Assembly: GCA_037951105.1 (NCBI GenBank) | Contig: JBAMJV010008384.1 | Location: 1-64,000, forward strand | Direction: 5' to 3' | Length of the DNA stretch: 64,000 bases | Source of the DNA: Echinarachnius parma | Lineage: Eukaryota > Echinodermata > Echinoidea > Clypeasteroida > Echinarachniidae | Shown: in pieces, positions 59,410-64,000 of the stretch | Numbering within the stretch: the stretch's first letter is position 1 | Layout: every line of letters begins with the position of its first letter | Program-made: the position numbers and the translations under genes | Notes under the pieces: model-generated | Databases searched by the model: none | The model's input: the letters and a program-made list of their open reading frames with translations, nothing else | Told to the model about the DNA's origin: nothing

Positions 59410-61190
59410 TCATAATGCTGGTCGCTGATTGGTCAGTCGGGGAAGGTGTGACTCTGATGGATTTAACACGATTTGGAAACAAACACAAATGGATCTAACA
59501 CGTTTTGGAAACAAAGTCATTTATATGTCCTTAAATTTTCATGTTTCTAATTTGAAATTTATTAAACTGAAAGTGCCAGACTGTGTGAATGGTGATGAAG
59601 CATAGATTTTTTCAAAAAAGTGAAAAATGATGAAAAGTGGATTTTACACGCTTTGGAACTGAGCTTTTCGCTGCATAATTATAGTAGACGTGTGGCATAT
59701 TATAAGACTAATGAATCGGAGATTCATGTTTAAAAATTATGTGCAATAATTGGCACGGGCAGAACTTTAACTTTATGTGAAATAATTGATTTATACTTAC
59801 ATAGGATTATACAAATTTGTCCAATAAACCGCCTATTAATTGATATATTTGCAATTTACAAGAAACAAATATCTTGTAAAAGATCGATATCGCCGACGGT
59901 TGGCAATTTGAAATGTTCGCCAGCACATGATTCGAAAAGCACACGCAAACCTTTTCATGGCGATTTAAGTTCAATAAGTAAAGATACAGATAGCTGATGT
60001 TCCTCCCTTCAATATGACTCATTCTCTCCTCTCCTCCTTATATTAATATTAATATTAATTGCTCTCTTCAACTTCTGAATCATTTAAATATTATGGTTAC
60101 TTCTTTACATAATCTGCCGATATATTTTTCGTTTATTTTAGATGTATTTGTTTGTTTCAAAGTTATTTCCTTCATAATAGACTAACTCTTAGTGTAAGCA
60201 AAACTTGTTTCAGTCCACCAACTGCTTTGATCTTATATATCAATCAACTGAACTATATAAACAAATAACACGCAGCGCGTGGAAGATCGGCTCGCCGATC
60301 GCCTTGCTACAACACTCAGCCGCTGGGAGGACGGGCGGAACAAGCAGCAGATGTGAATTTCCTGCCCATTCTAATCGGCGGGCCAAATAAATGTCATATT
60401 TTAATTCAACACATGGTGATCAGTTTGTTTGGCGAGTAGAGTGTATTTCCTTAATTTTCCCAACATTGCTCTATGTAAAGGGAATGATAATGTCAATTTT
60501 GAGAACACTTTTGGTTTATAATTTTTATAAATGTTGTAACTATGTAATTATTGTATCCTAAAAAAAGTCCCTCGTAAGAGGAACAAGAAAACAAATGCTT
60601 ATAGCCACATGTGCTGTTTAGCAAAAGTGTACAGGAATGCGTAAGTTCGTGTGACCGTTAATAGTGGGTCATCTTGCTGTTTATCTGTGCCATGAAGTAA
60701 TGAGTAACAAAGCAACGCGTACACATTAACTGAATAAATTTAGTGATAAGACGACATCTTGAAGCAATTATCGGTTATGAAATTATTAGGGGTCATTGTT
60801 TGTGTACCGTTGTCAAAACCGAAGAGGTTTGAACTTGAAAGTCACCTTGGGACACTTTTAACTGTGTAAAGGTTTATTTGTGCTCATTACCTTCGGTCAA
60901 ACAAAATCAATTCAAAGGGACCAAGTAACATTGCTCAAATGTATAACTAAGATAATTACAGATCCAGTGGTTCTCTCAAACTGCGTTGTATTCTTATTCT
61001 GTAATTACTAAAAAATGTGTGCTCCCCCTCTTACACACACATACACACACACATTAATAGTATGCTTTGTTATTCTGTACCATAGTGAAGGGAAGGGTTG
61101 GGACATGGAAACGCACCCCCTCCCCCTAATAATAAAAAAGGTAACACACATAACTAACATAAATAATACAATATGTAAATAAAGTGTACC
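59410..61190. other. Upstream stretch, nothing supported
   Basis: AT-rich with short fragments only. A lone half family B terminus (AAAGGGACCAAGTAACATTG) is near 60,917. Confidence 0.45.
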
Positions 61191-61573
61191 TTAAAGGGAT
61201 CTAGTAACTTTGTTGACTGTGCAAAAAGTGATGACTGGTTGATACAATGTATATTGTTGTTATTTTATATGTCCACAGGGTATTGTGTGAACATTTCAAG
61301 TCAAATGGACGTTATATGGCCGAGTAATGAGCAAAATGCAAAGTGATGTTCACAAACTCATTGTACTTACTTTGTACACGGTTTTTGCGATCCGTTATAT
61401 TATTCAACATCTGAACACTTCAATCGTTAATATCTTTTTAATGAAAGGGAGAATTTAAAAACCGAAACCTGTCCCATGATTTTATTGTTAATACGAATAC
61501 AACAAGAAATGAGGGAACCGCTAGAATTCCAGTTGTATTTTGAGGATTTGGACAATGTTACTAAGTCCCTTGA
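61191..61573. mobile_element. TTAA MITE, family B
   Basis: TTAAAGGGATCTAGTAACTTTG at the left, ACAATGTTACTAAGTCCCTTGA at the right. Close to the 44,938 copy. Confidence 0.75.
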
Positions 61574-61647
61574 TTTGATTGATTGATTCTGTTCATTAAA
61601 TCCCACCCCCCCCCCCCCAATCAGTAGATCAATTTGTCTGTACCTAC

Positions 61648-61809
61648 CCTTCCATAATACATTGAGAGTATTATGTTGCATTTCAAAAACAGATGCAAAG
61701 TTTAAATACACAATTGTTCCCGGATGGCATGGTGCATTCATTGATTTAAAGAAACTATATTGATCGCTGAAAAGAACAGTCAAACAATTGTAAATAAACT
61801 CCATTTGGT
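61648..61809 (-). CDS. Possible upstream Ig-half exon of the Tie-like gene
   Basis: This open stretch of 53 codons sits between a good acceptor (TTCCTCTGCAG) and donor (GTAGGT), with phase 1 on both sides as in the gene's other upstream exons. The segments LTVLFSDQYSFF, CHPGTIVYLNF and NVLWK resemble the front half of an Ig domain with its core Trp. A second exon completing the Ig fold would be needed between here and 48,717, and I did not find it. The open frame could be chance. Confidence 0.28.
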
Positions 61810-62794
61810 CTGCAGAGGAATGTGTGATATGATTATAACAAACACACACTGTATAAAGACTTGACCAACGATTATATTGGAAGATAATAGCATCATAATT
61901 ATGATAATACTTAGATTGTGGCATAGATCATGTACCGTGTGTCAGTTATCTATGGATGCAATCAACTATATAAACCTGGGCAGAATTGGATTTCCTAACT
62001 AAGAACGAGTACATGTAGATGCCAGCATGTTTCATCCTCCCCGGAAAGCAATGGGTTACTTTGAAGGGCTGAAACACTCCATGCAAGAATATAAGAACGG
62101 ACCATAATCTTCATTGATGGTAATGAAATATTGCCAAACCAGTGTTGGACTTTAGACCAGGTAGTGCAGAAGTGTAACCACATTGTTTGATATTAATGAT
62201 AATTTGGTTATACTTGCAAGCATTATTATATGAGTTGTGTCCATATTTGTTATTATCTTCCTAGTCTTGTATATTGTTTTCCTTATATGTTTAATTCCTA
62301 TTCATTATCCTTCATTCTACTATCCTCCTCGACCCCTTTACTCCTTCGTTTATCTTCTGCTTTATTTCAGTCACTAATCTGTGTTCTCTATTTTGGCGTG
62401 TATGCGACATATCAGTTGTTTTGCCTTATGCTTAATTTGAAATTATTTGTAAATTATATTTGGTTAATTAGTTAATTATGTATTACCGCTAGCACGCTTT
62501 GATTGTAAAGAGGCACCTCATCCATTTGGTGATTTCCTTGTATGTATGTATTTTTTATACTTGTTTTAAATGAAATGAAGTGTAAAGCAATTACAATGAA
62601 ATGTTGTTAATCACTGCCACCTATGATGTTTCCCTGATTTTTTAGGAGACTATTTAAACATAAAAGGCTGATCTGACATGGCTGTCTAATCCTAGGCCTG
62701 ACAATGCAGACTATAACTAAAATTAAAACATGGACAACTGACCAGAACTCTATGATATAAATACATGAATACAATATAAATAAAAATGAAGATT

Positions 62795-62885
62795 GTGCTT
62801 CACCAGGAATCAAACCCGAGACCTTCGGATTACTAGACCAGTGCTAGTGATGATAGTCCTTCCCAGAAATCCTTTTCTATGGTCG
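62795..62885 (-). ncRNA. tRNA-like SINE fragment
   Basis: On the minus strand, GGTCTCGGGTTTGATTCCTGG gives a B-box-like element downstream of GCACTGGTCTAG. Stems are poor. Likely part of a tRNA-derived repeat. Confidence 0.35.
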
Positions 62886-62889
62886 TGCT

Positions 62890-64000
62890 AGTTATAAACT
62901 ATACACACCTAGCAGACCCAAACTTGAAGGATAATGAAATTAACTTTGGGGTATGTGCAAGGGATTACTGAGGAGATTAAGTTTTTAAATTCTAACATAG
63001 TGAGGGCTTGGGTTGATTCTCAGGGAGGCGCGATTTACTTTGCTTATTTTAATTTGTCTTAAATATTACTAGTCCATATATGTGAATTTTACTTTTATAA
63101 ACTGCATCACTTCAGTGGTCCGTCGTACATATCCCTACGCTGAATTCATTATTCTTCAACAGCAACTTGAAAAGTGATTAATAGTCTTTAACTAGTTTAC
63201 TTCCAGTACAAATATGGACCACACGAGACATGTCATCACAAAGCCTTAATAAGGTCGCCATATTTCAATTTGCTGATGTGTGTACCCACAAGTTTTCCAG
63301 AATCTCAGCCTTCCTTGATTACTCCAGTAAGAACTGCATATTAGCATGAACAGACCCAACAATCCAGCAACAACTACATACACAATGTATCCATCTTCTC
63401 AGCTTTATATTCTGGCAATTACATTTTTATGGGGTTTTGGGCACCAGGACATAACAGTCTGTGTATGACTTTGTCTAATTGTCATTCTGTCGAATTATCT
63501 GTTGTTTGTCAAGTAACATTTAGGTAAATGGCACATTATTACTCTTTACATGTAGCCATGCATATCCTCACTGGAAAAAAACGAAAATAATTGTACATTA
63601 TTGCCAATTTTTATTATGACCAATATACAAGTTGGCGTTTAGACAAATTTAATGTATAGCAACACTATTCGTACATATCATAACAAAATTGACAAATTGA
63701 GTTCAGACAAAATTATTAAACCAACAGCCAGTCGCAGGAAATTGAATCACAAACACTTGAATAAGGCCATGACAAATAAATTGTTGGATTGGCGTAACCC
63801 GCCCGACTCTAAAATTACCGCCGACCCTAGAGGTTTTTTCAGATTTTATTATTATTATATTTTTTTTTTTAATAAATAAATTTAAAAAAATCCAATTGCG
63901 ATATGTGTTACCTTGTTATATGTGTGTTTTTGTGTATTTGAGCGAATCCTGAAAAAAAAACAATAGAAAAAAAAAATAAAACCCTAACTCCCTACCCTAA
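62890..64000. other. Window end, nothing supported
   Basis: AT-rich, with poly-T and poly-A runs near 63,855-63,970. The final ACCCTAACTCCCTACCCTAA resembles the animal telomere repeat but is too short and irregular to call. Confidence 0.4.

Noticed and set aside
61995..62183. Minus-strand frame with KVQHWFGN
   Set aside because: It faintly recalls LINE C-terminal text, but it is short and no other LINE motif is near, so it is not supported.
63978..64000. Telomere repeat at the window end
   Set aside because: Only two or three irregular CCCTAA-like words in AT-rich DNA; no array.

Overview
This window looks like nuclear DNA from an invertebrate animal with a large, AT-rich, repeat-filled genome. 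It has intron-bearing vertebrate-type domains, jockey/CR1-type LINEs, tRNA-derived SINEs, dense MITEs and long poly-G and GT tracts. An invertebrate deuterostome, perhaps an echinoderm, is my best guess. The species cannot be fixed from sequence alone.

One host gene is well supported. It lies on the minus strand, and 14 exons between 48,717 and 1,318 join without any phase conflict into at least 860 codons. The 5' end (signal peptide and first Ig domain) is missing or uncertain; a weak candidate exon sits at 61,648-61,809. The protein is a Tie-family (angiopoietin-receptor-like) type I membrane protein. In order it has a cysteine-free Ig domain, five eight-cysteine EGF modules, a second Ig domain, three fibronectin III domains, one membrane helix and a 100-residue last-exon tail. 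That is the Tie ectodomain layout with two extra EGF modules. The kinase domain is absent from this reading: the last exon ends in a stop after a proline- and tyrosine-rich tail with two YxN motifs, a class I SH3-ligand match and four other tyrosines. A kinase-less, adaptor-recruiting Tie-like receptor is the most interesting gene-level observation here.

Layout, low to high coordinates: 1-1,317 is 3' flank with a MITE and a local duplication. 1,318-15,735 holds the tail, TM, FN3 and second Ig exons, with many MITEs in the introns. 15,736-24,490 is one intron carrying a plus-strand LINE relic split by a long-TIR MITE, and a minus-strand CR1-like LINE whose tail is doubled and cut by a TTAA-targeted element. 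24,491-27,656 has three EGF exons and a broken partial copy of one of them. 27,657-44,670 is a 17-kb intron with foldback elements, a CG-rich tandem array, a GT minisatellite and poly-G/C repeats. 44,671-48,717 has the two diagnostic Tie EGF exons and the first Ig exon. 48,718-64,000 is upstream intron or flank: a SINE, a GC-rich inverted-repeat block, a 4-kb inverted-repeat element holding regularly spaced DR1-type motifs, and a tandem array.

Much of the non-coding DNA consists of MITEs inserted at TTAA or TA. Several are nested or abut precisely, so insertion order can be read directly. No prokaryotic gene, CRISPR array, rRNA or intact tRNA gene was seen.
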